Assembly: GCA_037178975.1 (NCBI GenBank)
Contig: JASJZH010000004.1
Coordinates: 310,001 to 374,000, forward strand
Reading direction: 5' to 3'
DNA: 64,000 bases
Source of the DNA: Oscheius tipulae
Taxonomy: Eukaryota > Nematoda > Chromadorea > Rhabditida > Rhabditidae
In this document: positions 24,976-35,156 of the stretch, in pieces
How the letters are laid out: the number at the start of each line of letters is the position of its first letter
Position numbering within the stretch: the stretch's first letter is position 1
The notes under the pieces: generated by a model
Database searches by the model: none
What the model saw: only the letters and a program-made list of their open reading frames with translations
Told to the model about the DNA's origin: nothing
Program-made: the position numbers and the translations under genes

Positions 24976-26499
24976 CTGAAAGTAAGGTTTTGGAGCTTTC
25001 TGAGTGGGCATTAGAAGTTGTCTTGACAGTAACAAAATTAACTGATGGCTCGATTTGACTTGACTTTCGAACAATTAGTGTGTGCACAAAGTAGTGCACA
25101 CTAAGTGTTCGACAGTGACAAACCTCCCTCTATGTCATACTCAGTTTCCAACTATATCCCATCCCCATGATTACACCACCTCGTGGTATTTTCAGACCGT
25201 TCTCTTTAAATTCCGTCTCTCTTCACTTCCTCCTTCGTCCTCGGAAAGTCGTCCATTGTTTCAAAGCTTTCTCGTACTGGGTAATCTCTCGACAAACAAA
25301 AAGTGAAAAGAGGCTGTTCGACCAGAGCGGAATTGCTGTCGGGGAGTTCCACCTCGTTTTCCAAAGGTTATCAAATGACCAGACCCCTTTGAATCTACGT
25401 CTGTCTCTCTCCAACAATTCAATGTCCGAAAACCGACTCTTTCCCAGAGGTCCTCCCTCTTCGCTCTATGTCGACAAGGATGAATCAAAGGGTTTGAGAA
25501 AGTCTGTCTCTTCCCGCCCTTTGAATCAGCTTTTTCGGACTCTCCCCTCGTATGTTTATAGATCAATCTTCCCCGCCGCGACCAATTTTTTCAAGCCACC
25601 TCTGAAATTCTTTTTAAATTTAGACTGAAACACATTTATTTTCTTATGTTTTTTAAGTTAAATTAATGGATTTTAACTTATGCCATCTCGTTGGCCTAAG
25701 AAGTTTGTTTGTCAGCCGGTACTTGAGTTCCGAGGTGCTAATATTGACAGCTTCGCTAGCCCTTTCTCCTATACCGATTTGTTTATCTGTCATTGCTGAA
25801 CATATTATTTTTTGGTAATATGAAGGGAAGAGGGGTTTAAAAAGCTGCATCCGGCTCGCTTTTTTCGTACCACTGGCATGCTTTTTCTGGTGTTCTTCAA
25901 CAACAACGTTCGACTTCGTTTTATATATTTTTTTTACTTTTAGAGCTCCTTGTTTTAACAGTTGTTCTCTGGTTCATTTGTTCAGCTACTGTTATCTCCA
26001 CAAACGAACAATATCTCTGCCTTTCTGTCTCTCTGTCTCTCTATCTCTCTGTCTCTCTGTCTCTCCTCATGCCCTTTTCCCTCACGTGCTCGACCCCCTA
26101 GTAAGCTGCCATCTGTTCTCAATAACAACTCCGGCCCCTCATTGTGTGGTCACTCTCTTTCCCTCTCTCCCTCCTCGGTACAGCTGGTCAAAGCGTGAGA
26201 GCATCGATTTTTCTGCCGACCATTCGGCTCCCTGATCGTTCTAGGCTAATAAACGCTATAGATAGGAGAAAGTTCTTCTTCCTGTTCCCACTTTCTTGCA
26301 TCTCCTGTTATGTTTCCCTGGGACGTGAAAAAATGGAAGCCTTTTTGAAACATAACAGATTTAGAACCTTTTTCCTACATCAATCCTTCATTTCCTCATG
26401 TCCTCTAACCTCCGAGCGCGATCAAATTACAGCTTCCATCGATCATTTTCGAGGTCTTTTCTCGCAAAAGAACTGACGAAAAAGAACGAATGTTTCAGG
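24976..26499. other. Spacer upstream of the bestrophin gene
   Basis: No certain exon except the possible 5' exon of the minus-strand gene near 25676-25791. A pyrimidine octamer tract (CTGTCTCTCTGTCTCTCTAT) lies around 26020-26065. GTTTCAG at 26493-26499 immediately precedes the bestrophin ATG. Confidence 0.45.
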
Positions 26500-28694
26500 A
26501 TGACGGTCTCCTACAATCTGGACGTCTCCTCCACTTCGGTGGTAGCCTTCATGAAGCTCCAGCTGCGATGGCGGGGCTCAATATGGAAATCAGTGCTAAT
26601 GGTTTGTTTTATTGTCTCTGTCTCTGTCTCAGCCTGAGACTCTCTGAGAAGTGCCATGTTTCAGGAACTCATAATGTTCGGCATCATCTTCAGCATAATC
26701 ACGTACGTCTACCGAAGTGACAACTTTCTGTCCGAGAAGCAGAGAAAGTTCTGGGACGATTTTTCTGCGCTCTTTGACGAGAAACTCGACTACATTCCGC
26801 TGACCTTCATGCTCGGATTCTTCGTCACAATCATCGTCGGCAGATGGAATGACATCTTCAAGAATATCGGTTGGATTGACAAGTGAGCCAAATTTTTTCA
26901 GTTAGTAGACCAATTTTCAGTGCCTCCCTGGCCCTGTCCACCTATCTGCGCGGCAGTGACGAGAAGAGTCGAATGTATAGGCGGAATGTGATCCGATACC
27001 TGGTTTTGACACAGGTCCTGCTGTTCCGAGACATTAGTATGCAAGTCCGAAGACGCTTCCCAACTTTAGAGACGATTGTCGCAGCTGGTAGGTGCCAGTT
27101 ATTTAAAGTTTGAACAAGCGCGCGTCTGCGACCCAACATACAAAGGTTTCTACAGGGATCATGACAGAAGCCGACCTGGAAAAATACAACAGCTGCAACC
27201 AGAAGTTCAGTCGCTACTTTATTCCTATCCAATGGTGCTACAGTCTGCTTTTTGAAGCGAGAATGTCGGGAAAAATTGGAGCGGATCTGATGCTCAACGA
27301 GATCATCAAGGTTGGTGATTGTGGCAGAGAGACAAAGAGACAGAAAGATAGGGAGACAGAAAGACAGAGAGACAAGTTCAACTTTCAGCACATCTCAGTC
27401 TTCCGAGATGGTCTGGCCCAGCTGAGCAATTTCGACTGGGTCCCAATCCCTCTGGTCTACCCTCAGGTCGTCTTCCTGGCTGTCAGATCCTACTTTTTCT
27501 TGTGTTTAATAGCCAGACAGTCTGTCCTCATCGATGGAAGTAAACCGGAGCAGGAGAGTATGGTACGTTTTTTCAATACACGGATACCGTAGTCCCGGCT
27601 CGGTGCTACCGAGGTTTGAAGCAAAATTCACCGTTTTACAGTTCCTGAACATGGTCCCATTGTTCATGACGGCGCTCCAGTTTACCTTCTACGTGGGTTG
27701 GATGAAGGTGGCCGAGAGCTTGATGAATCCGCTAGGAGAGGATGATGAGTAAGAGACAAAGAGACATAGACAGAGAGACATAGAGGCGAAGAGACAGAGA
27801 GACAGAAAGACAGGGAGGTAGAGAGATAGAGAGACAGATAGACCCGTAAACCATTTTTCAGTGACTTTGAGTGCAACTTCCTGCTGGACAGGAACCTCTC
27901 CGTGGGTCTGAGCATCGTCGACGACAACTACAACGACTTCCCCACCCAGTCCCGTGACGTTTTCTGGAGTGCCGAAAATGTCGAGATGCTCTATTCGGCC
28001 GATACTGCCATGAAACAAATCTATCCCCAGGTCGGATCGGCTGCCGTGGTCGAACCCGATCCGAGCACTCAAGAGGTCGTGATGATGCCTCACGTGGCAG
28101 CTGTCGAAGACACCGGGGCGGATGGTGCCATGCTCGATGTAGAGAATAACAGGCTACTGCCTAGAGGTCGGCTATTTTGATTGTGAAAAAAGTTCAAATT
28201 TACAGGAATCTCCATCGTGTCGATCAATCGTCCCAATCACTACGACAGTCGTACCAGCTTGGTTTCTAGTCGCAACAAGATGGGAATTATGGATTCGATC
28301 AAGAGACAGTTCAGTCGGGATGGCCGGAAGATATCCATCTCTCGGCCAACGAAGCTTGGCAGCTCCGAACTTAGTCTGAATCAGGATACTCCTATTTGCG
28401 AGGTGGGTTTTTAGAGAGAGACAGAGAGACAGGGGCAAATACAATCAAAGGCATTTTTAGATCCATAACGACTTCGACAACATGCTCGGCGACTTGGCTG
28501 ACGAGTCCTCGACTCCCAGAAATCCATCTCTCCTAACCCCTGATCCCTTTTCTGAGACCACCTCTCGTCGTAGCCCGGTGGCCGAAGTCCTAATGTCCGT
28601 CCCCGAGGAGGACGAAGAACACCAGAGGACTCTGAAACAGGGCGACTTGATGAAATTGAAGGCGGAAATTCATGAGAATCCCGAACAGAAATAG
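26500..28694 (+). CDS. Bestrophin chloride channel
   Basis: Ca2+-activated anion channel of the bestrophin family, pentameric in the plasma membrane. Exons 26500-26601, 26665-26882, 26921-27087, 27156-27310, 27389-27562, 27642-27748, 27862-28166, 28206-28402, 28461-28694 give 552 residues. The N-terminus [13 protein letters not shown]...RWRGSIWK is nearly invariant in the family. Membrane helices fall at about 37-55, 75-90 and 230-290. The family motif RRRFPT appears after the second helix region. The acidic Ca2+ clasp GEDDDDFE (about 304-311) is split by an intron. The C-terminal tail from about 375 is Ser- and Asp-rich and probably cytosolic. Octamer repeats follow several donors. The ATG directly follows GTTTCAG plus one base, consistent with trans-splicing. 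Nematodes have many bestrophins; the exact paralogue is not assigned. Confidence 0.95.
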
Positions 28695-28849
28695 AGCTTT
28701 TTTCCGAACTAGGAAACCCAACAAAAACCAGTATTTCCCATTGATCTGTTGTCTTCCTTTGTCCAAATTTCTTCTCCTCAAAAAGTGTCTTCCTGTTTGT
28801 GCTAATAATTTAAGTGCCATGTGATATGAGAATGAAGGATTGCGATTTG

Positions 28850-28965
28850 AAGAATCTTTATACTAGCTGTGAAACATATCGAAGACGCACAAGAGAATAA
28901 TAAGAGAGAATAATAATAATGGATATTCCGGACATGGAGATCACTGCCAACAGAAAAAGACCGGC
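28850..28965 (+). repeat. Local repeat family B, copy 1
   Basis: AT-rich segment in the bestrophin 3' flank containing acatatcgaa, ggcacaaga-like and ggatattcc.gacat.gagatcact motifs. These align in order with the copies at 29490-29605 and 29985-30090. It is the most diverged copy. Confidence 0.6.
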
Positions 28966-29049
28966 TTTAGTCAATGTTTAAATTAGTTTCTCTTCCAGGG
29001 CTCGTCGTTTACGACACACGCAATAGTTCTCTTTTTTTCTGAAATTCAC

Positions 29050-29140
29050 AATGTCTCTCTCAAAATTCACCAAATCTCCAGCCTGGACCAGGCGTTTCTT
29101 AATGATTGGAATCATTGGTCCCTTCCGCGAAGGAGATGCA
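29050..29140 (-). pseudogene. Decayed duplicate of MCCC1 biotinyl exon 9 end
   Basis: On the minus strand this reads [21 protein letters not shown], against [17 protein letters not shown] in exon 9 of MCCC1 (15033-15263). The DNA match continues past the exon end: tctctctcaaaa-t-tcacca-atctccagc-tggaccag is shared with 15020-15060, so part of the intron and its donor were copied too. This makes it a DNA-level duplication rather than a processed copy. The remainder of the exon is not recognisable, and the AMKM exon is absent. Confidence 0.7.
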
Positions 29141-29489
29141 TCCTCATTTTTATCTATGTGCGAATCGTTTTGTGCCCTGAGTCGAAGAGCTTCCATTACC
29201 AGATCTAACTAGCTTACTTGACAGCAGAAGAAAATAAAGAGAGACAAAAAAAATCACATTTTCTTACATGAAAACTTGGGCAAGAGCTAATTTTAGCCAT
29301 TAGGATTTCTCTAGCCATAGTCTATTTCTTCAGAAGACTCGAATTAATCTCAACCTTTCGCGGCATTTCGTTTTTCTAATACAACAAATAGCTACAGCAT
29401 CATGAAATCTACTAACCCACAGTCTCTCGAAAAACTGACATCTGGCCTTCCGAATATGTTCATCAATCCCGACGAGCATTCCGTAGAAT

Positions 29490-29605
29490 TAATATAAACG
29501 GATCGTATTCGTAGTGATCTCTATGTCAGGAATATCCGTTTTCCTATACTTACTTGTGCCATTTCTATATGCATCAGAGCTGACATAAAGTTTAAGGAGA
29601 AGAAA
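29490..29605 (-). repeat. Local repeat family B, inverted copy 2
   Basis: The reverse complement matches 29985-30090 over about 100 bp with few differences: both contain aaactttatgtcagctctg, ggcacaag, ggatattcctgacatagaga and tcactacgaatacga. The two form an inverted repeat around a loop of about 380 bp. Confidence 0.8.
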
Positions 29606-29984
29606 AATAGAAAATAGTTACTAGTCAAGTTTTGCGTGCCGCTTCCATACAACTGATTTTCAACCTTCTTTCAGCAACTAAACTTCCCCAAAGATGTCTG
29701 CCCTCTTCCCTCGATGAACTGGAATCACCACAATGCTCAAAAAAAGGGGTGAACTCAAAAAGGATAGGAAGCTGGAACTATCGTTACAGCTGCACATTGA
29801 CAGGTTAGTTCCAATCTTTCTGTCTCTGCCTCGTCTAAACACAACCATTTTCAGTTGCTCTGAACGAAAATCCTTGGAAGGTACCCATCGCAAACGCACT
29901 TGACGATTTATATTAGGGACGGAGAGAGATAGAGAGACAAAGACAGAGATAGACAAGACAAGACAGATAGAAAAGGAAATAAAC

Positions 29985-30090
29985 TTTATGTCAGCTCTGG
30001 AACATATCGAAAAGGCACAAGAAAATCATAATAAGAAAAGGATATTCCTGACATAGAGATCACTACGAATACGACCCGTTTTCCAAGATT
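29985..30090 (+). repeat. Local repeat family B, copy 3
   Basis: Direct-orientation copy abutting the CNNM 3' end (stop at 30116-30118). It is near-identical to the reverse complement of 29490-29605 and more distantly like 28850-28965. It may form part of the CNNM 3' UTR and could fold back with copy 2 if both are transcribed. Confidence 0.8.
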
Positions 30091-30115
30091 TCTGTCAATA
30101 TCTGTCCCAGAGTTG

Positions 30116-33100
30116 TTATTCTTCCCAAGCATCGTCCTTTCCGACAGGAGGTAGCAGTTCGATTTCTTCCTGAAAGTCAAAATGTCTTTCTGTCTCTAGC
30201 CATCAAGGCTTACCTCAATTTTCGCGATTGGAGGCAAGAAAACTGGCTGACTCGGTTTCCTCTTGGCCTCTGTCTTTGGTGTCACCAACAGAGCCGTCGG
30301 ATCCAAAATCGGAGCTCCCATTTGAATTGTACTTTTCCTTCTCACAGGAGAAGGTGACCTGTTGCCACTACTCAAAGAAATATCGTCTCTGTCCTTGAGC
30401 ATCAGTGTCGACTTGTAGGCGTTTATATAGGCAGCTACTGTGATCTCAATGTAGGTGCAGTCTTCCTTGACCATGGCCGAGTAGTCGGGCATGAACATGA
30501 GGTCGGGACGACGGGCGGCAAGGTCATTTGTGTCTGAACATGTCTCCATAGTATGTGCAGTTCAAAAAACGAACCTATGATGCTGGTGCTCCTGCTCAGA
30601 GTCTTTGATGCCAAGACCAGTTTCTCAAGTATTTCAGCCCCGAAGCAATGCCATGGTCCGGCCTCGAAGATCATTCCACTCTGTCCAATTGCGACTTGAA
30701 CTCGGCCTTCCAGAATGAGGATGAAGCGGTCGCTGAGCTCGTCCTTGGTGTAGAGTTTGGCCAGCTTGGGCAGATTGATCTGGTCGTTGGACATGGCCAT
30801 CAGACTACTGATGTCAACCTGAATTTGGTAGTGATAGACAGAAAGACAGAGACAGAAAAAAAGACAAAGAGCCAGTGCGACCTACCCTTTTAGCACTCTG
30901 CTTGATGAGTCGCTCCAAAACATTTGTGTCAATGAAATTGACAGTGAAGGCCTTGTGATTCGAGACGAGCCATTGGAGAGCTACCATTTGGAGCTAAATA
31001 TTTTGTTTCCAGGTGAGACGAGCCCAATCTCACATGCATAGAAAGCCAGACCGTCGGTGCCTCTTTATTGTCCATGAAGCCTCGGAAGTCTCGGTGCTTG
31101 TTCTCTATTCTAATTTTGTTGACATTATCCGAGACGACGTCGAACTCGTCGTTTATTTCGGCCTGAAATGGACATTTTCTGATATAAAGAAGGCTGAAAC
31201 CTGTAAGATTTCTTCCACAATGTCTTCGAGAGTCACAACTCCGACCAGCTCGTAAGATGGATCCAAGCCGTCTTCCTTAACGATTCGCTTGACCATTGCC
31301 AGATGTCCGTCGCCCTGGAAATTTTCAAGAGTTTCAAACAGAGACAGAGAGTCGAACAAACCTTCTTGAAAGCTTCGAGTAGCTGTGGTAGTGGAGTGTC
31401 ATTGAAGACGAATTTGACAGGGTGCTTGTGATAGCCACAGACTGTCCTCACAGTAAAATTGTCTTCTGGATCGAGCAGCGCCAGATCCTGAAAACTGTCA
31501 CTGTCACTGTCTCTGTTGTTCCACCCACCTTCACAAACAGTAGATCAGTTACATTGTTCTTGTCTCCTCCCGAATAGACCGGAATCCTGGTATATCCCAT
31601 CTTCACAATCTCTGCAACTGCCTTAGCATTAAGAACGGTCGTATCCGGTAGCATGAAGACGTCGGACAGTTTCGTCATGACATTTTGGACCGTCTTGTCA
31701 GCAATCTCCATGGCCCCTACCGCAATTTTGAGCTCATTAGAAATGGTCCCATTCTCATTGTCCTTGATGCTCATTCGGATCAGCTCCATCAGTCTTTTTC
31801 GGTCGTAGGCTTGCTGAAAACCCGAAGATATTCAGCCCGTACTTTCAATAAACTCGCATATTCGTCTCCTAAAAGACAATCGAGCAGCTTGCTGATTGGC
31901 CAGGCTATTGGGAAAGTGATGAAGATGAAGATCTGTGTAATCATGATGGTGTGGGCACCAACAGCGAGGCCTTTTCTGAAAGAATAGTATTGGTTTTGAT
32001 GAGAGAGAGAGAGAGACAAAGTAGAACAGTAACAGTGACAGAGAAAGAGAAAGAGTGGCTTACCTTGAACAAATACTCTGAGGAACAATCTCTCCAAAGA
32101 TGACGATTCCAAGCGAGGAGACAACGAGGGCCAGTAGTCCAGAGGTCAGCTCTCCGAACAGGATGGAAATGGCTGCATTGACTACGACATTTCCGAGAAG
32201 AAGGGCACAGAGAAGGAGATTTCCTAAAAAAAAAAGTATGTCTCTCTGTTTATGTGTCTTTCTGTCTCTTGGTCTCTATCTCTCTGTCCATCTGTCACTC
32301 TGTCTTTATATGTCTCGGTCTCTCTGTCTGTCTGTCTTTTTATCTCCCTGTATCTCTGCTTCACCTTTCTTCCTGATCGGTAGAATCTTCGCCGCATACT
32401 TCTGTTCACTCGGACTTCCAGATTTCATGACCAGCTCCAATTCCTGCGGAGTAAGAGACATCAATCCTAGGGTCAGCCCAGAGAAGAGAGCTGAGAGACA
32501 GAGCAGAAAGACGATGACCGAGATCTGGATAGGCAGGGGCATCAGGTACTCTTTGGGTGGTTTTTCGGTGGTTATCCACGTGGAAATGTCGTCCAACTGA
32601 AATTTTTTGTTCTGTTTAGGGTTTCGGGGTCTTACCGGTATCATTTCCTGACCGGGAGGCATTCCTTTGGCCTTAACACACATCTTGTAGGCATGAACAT
32701 TTTCTGGGAGCAGTGGAAGAACCAGGTTAAAGGTGGCCTGAAAATGTTTTAAGGATGATATAGAAGTAACAATTGCTAAATGTTTACCCTACCTTATGCG
32801 TAAAATGCTGCAAAAAGTGATTTGTAGCATCCACAACATGCTGAGTTTCGGAGCAGTTGTTCGTCATTGTGAAGAAAAGTTGGGCGATCTGTAACCCACA
32901 CAAAATTTTCTGGTTTTCCAACAAAATCTTACCTTATCCAAGTGGTTTCCGTAGATTACGACCTTGAATTCTTCGTCCGGGGTGACTATGCAGACTCCGT
33001 GCTTGCTGAAAAGGTGCAATTGCTGCATACCACTCGGTCAATTCAATCCTCGTTTCAGGTCGAAAAGTTTTTTTCGGCTTTTTGATGTTCTGCTAAGCTG

Positions 33101-34081
33101 TAGCCCATATTCAAATCTACAACCTTGCAGAGCATCGCATTGTCTGAAATCCACTCTTTCGACCCGAAAAGAGTTATTTTATTTTAGTACTGGGCTCGAC
33201 TGCCCGTGTCACCTCGTACCATTTCGCGCCCCTCAGATCCCCATAGGCCAGGAAAAATAATTTCACATCAGCTTTCGGGCTCATTGTATCGTTCCACCCT
33301 CAGACCATGATTGTTGTAGAACGAGTCTAACGAGGTAGCTTCGAGAGTGGTCTTTGGGAAAAATACTGCTGTTTGGAGAAGAAAAGGCTCTGGCATAGCA
33401 TTTTGTCAGGCTGGAGCTCTTTTTTAGGGTCTAAAAGATCCCTATACCCCAATTCGTGTCAAAAGCAAGGAAACGTTAAACTCACTCGTATCCAAATGGA
33501 TCATCAGCTGGGAGTTCGACTCTCATGCCGAAGATGGAGGGCTGTCGAAACATTGTCCCGTTGCCAGAGACCTGAAAACTGATCATGGGAGCGAGGTATC
33601 TTTGAAAATGTGTGTCTCTAAATTCAATTCCCGCCAGCTCAGCGCTTTTTAGACACTCTCTAAGAGCGCAGTGAGAGGGTGTCTAGTAGGTCCGAAAATT
33701 CTAGGGGGCCAATTACGAGATCTCTTTGAGGAGAAAACGACTATGCACATTTCACACGCCTCGTGAACTTGGTTCCTTTGAAATAAAGTAAGAGAGAAAG
33801 AGAATTCAATGCATGGCTTTTACTCCTGTTGACGCATTTCAAAACGGTGTTCAATTTTGACAAAAGACTGAGGAAAAGAGCAATTTTCAGGAGGTCAAAG
33901 CCACTGGAAAAACCCAATTCCTGCCACGTAGGGGATCTTCAAAACTCACAATCGGTGAAGGACTGGCCTGTAATCCCTGGATCATCTCAGTAGTCTCATT
34001 TCCAGCAGCTCCTCCTCCAATTTGAGGTTTTCCTAACGCTGACGAAACGAATAAAATGGTCAAGAATATCCACGGAATCAT
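30116..34081 (-). CDS. CNNM-family metal (Mg2+) transporter
   Basis: Cyclin M/CNNM membrane protein, Mg2+ efflux or homeostasis at the plasma membrane. Sixteen exons (complement): 33950-34081, 33486-33571, 32933-33005, 32793-32888, 32636-32737, 32365-32596, 32064-32223, 31854-31975, 31529-31809, 31362-31487, 31201-31314, 31034-31162, 30886-30993, 30575-30818, 30214-30533, 30116-30169, giving 792 residues. A signal peptide ([13 protein letters not shown]) starts the protein. An extracellular domain is followed by the DUF21 membrane region (about 187-335, with [14 protein letters not shown]), a CBS pair (about 350-510, with [25 protein letters not shown] and [12 protein letters not shown]) and a cyclic-nucleotide-binding-like domain (about 570-740). 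The exon 8/9 junction is ambiguous: a 44-nt intron ending AAG (used here) or a 29-nt intron ending CAG. Confidence 0.94.
33058..33430 (+). repeat. Dispersed repeat family A, copy 1 (CNNM intron 2)
   Basis: It shares, in order, cgacccgaaaagagttatt, gcccgtgtcacc, atcagctttcgggctcattg, cagaccatgattgttgtaga and tagcttcgagagtggtcttt with copies at 43200-43515 and 62080-62370. Non-coding, orientation plus (antisense to CNNM). Confidence 0.8.
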
Positions 34082-35156
34082 TAAGCCACTGAAATTTGGG
34101 TAATTTTGGCTGGTTACTATGTTTTTTTGAGCGGGAATGCGGGTTCGGAGACGAGGGCGTAATGTGAAGGATTACGAGTAATGAGAATTTGGACTGATTG
34201 GAGGCTCCCCAGGGGGAAATGTTTTGTAGTGGAGAACCAAGAAACTAGGTCTAGCCACAAGAATCTCAACGCTCTTTCCCTCCCAGGCTGACAGCTGTTC
34301 GTACTCTCTTCATCAGCTCCAAAATTTGTCAAGGAAGTTGGGTACTTTTTTTTGTCTCGGCAACCCATTCAAACAGATGAATGGCTATTAGGCTTTTTTG
34401 AACAATTTGTCTACGGGAAAATAAAAGGGGGTTTGGAGTCCGAAATCGATGGGATTAAAGGGTGTCCGTCGGGTAAATGGGGGGGAGAGGGGGGCATTGG
34501 TCAGTAAACAAGGCAGCGTAGAATGAGAGATCAGCTGGCAGGAGAGTGAACAGCTGGGAAGTAGGAGAGAAAGGCAGAGGCAGAGATTCAGAGAGACAGA
34601 GAAACAAAGCAACAAAGAGAAAGAGAGAGTGAAAGTGACTGCCAACCCAAATAACCAATGCATGGGGACTGGAAAGAAGAGACGAGAGTCATCAAATAAA
34701 AGCCTGGTCGGAAACTGACATGAAATGGAGAGAACCCCCGAAACTAGTTGACCTCAATGTAAACACGTGGATCAATGTTTCCAGTCTCCCTTTCCCCTTT
34801 TCTCGATCTTATCAATTGCCAAAGTACGGAAACACACACAGGCGACGACTAGCGAGGACATGAGACAAGGGCTACTATTACACATAGGAAGGCCGGCGAA
34901 AAACAGGGAACATGATTCATAGTGACAGTTTGTGTTTCGGGAAACGGCGAATACCTTTGAAAGGCAAAAATGATCGAGATCTCTGAGTCACTCTGTCTCT
35001 GTCCTAATTACCTAGAAATCAAACAAAAAAGTTTTACAAAAAAACAAAGAAAATTCCTGAAAAAGGAGCATAGCGAAACAACAAGTTTCGTAAAAAGCAC
35101 GTTAGTTAGTTTCGGAAGCAGCAAAATTCGTTGTCGATCTACCGGACCCTCCAGAA
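34082..35156. other. Divergent spacer, CNNM / SLC6-like
   Basis: About 1.07 kb between two divergent starts. A purine octamer tract (cagagattcagagagacaga) lies at 34580-34625. CCCTCCAG just before the SLC6-like ATG is a likely trans-splice acceptor. No TATA box or third gene is apparent. Confidence 0.5.
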
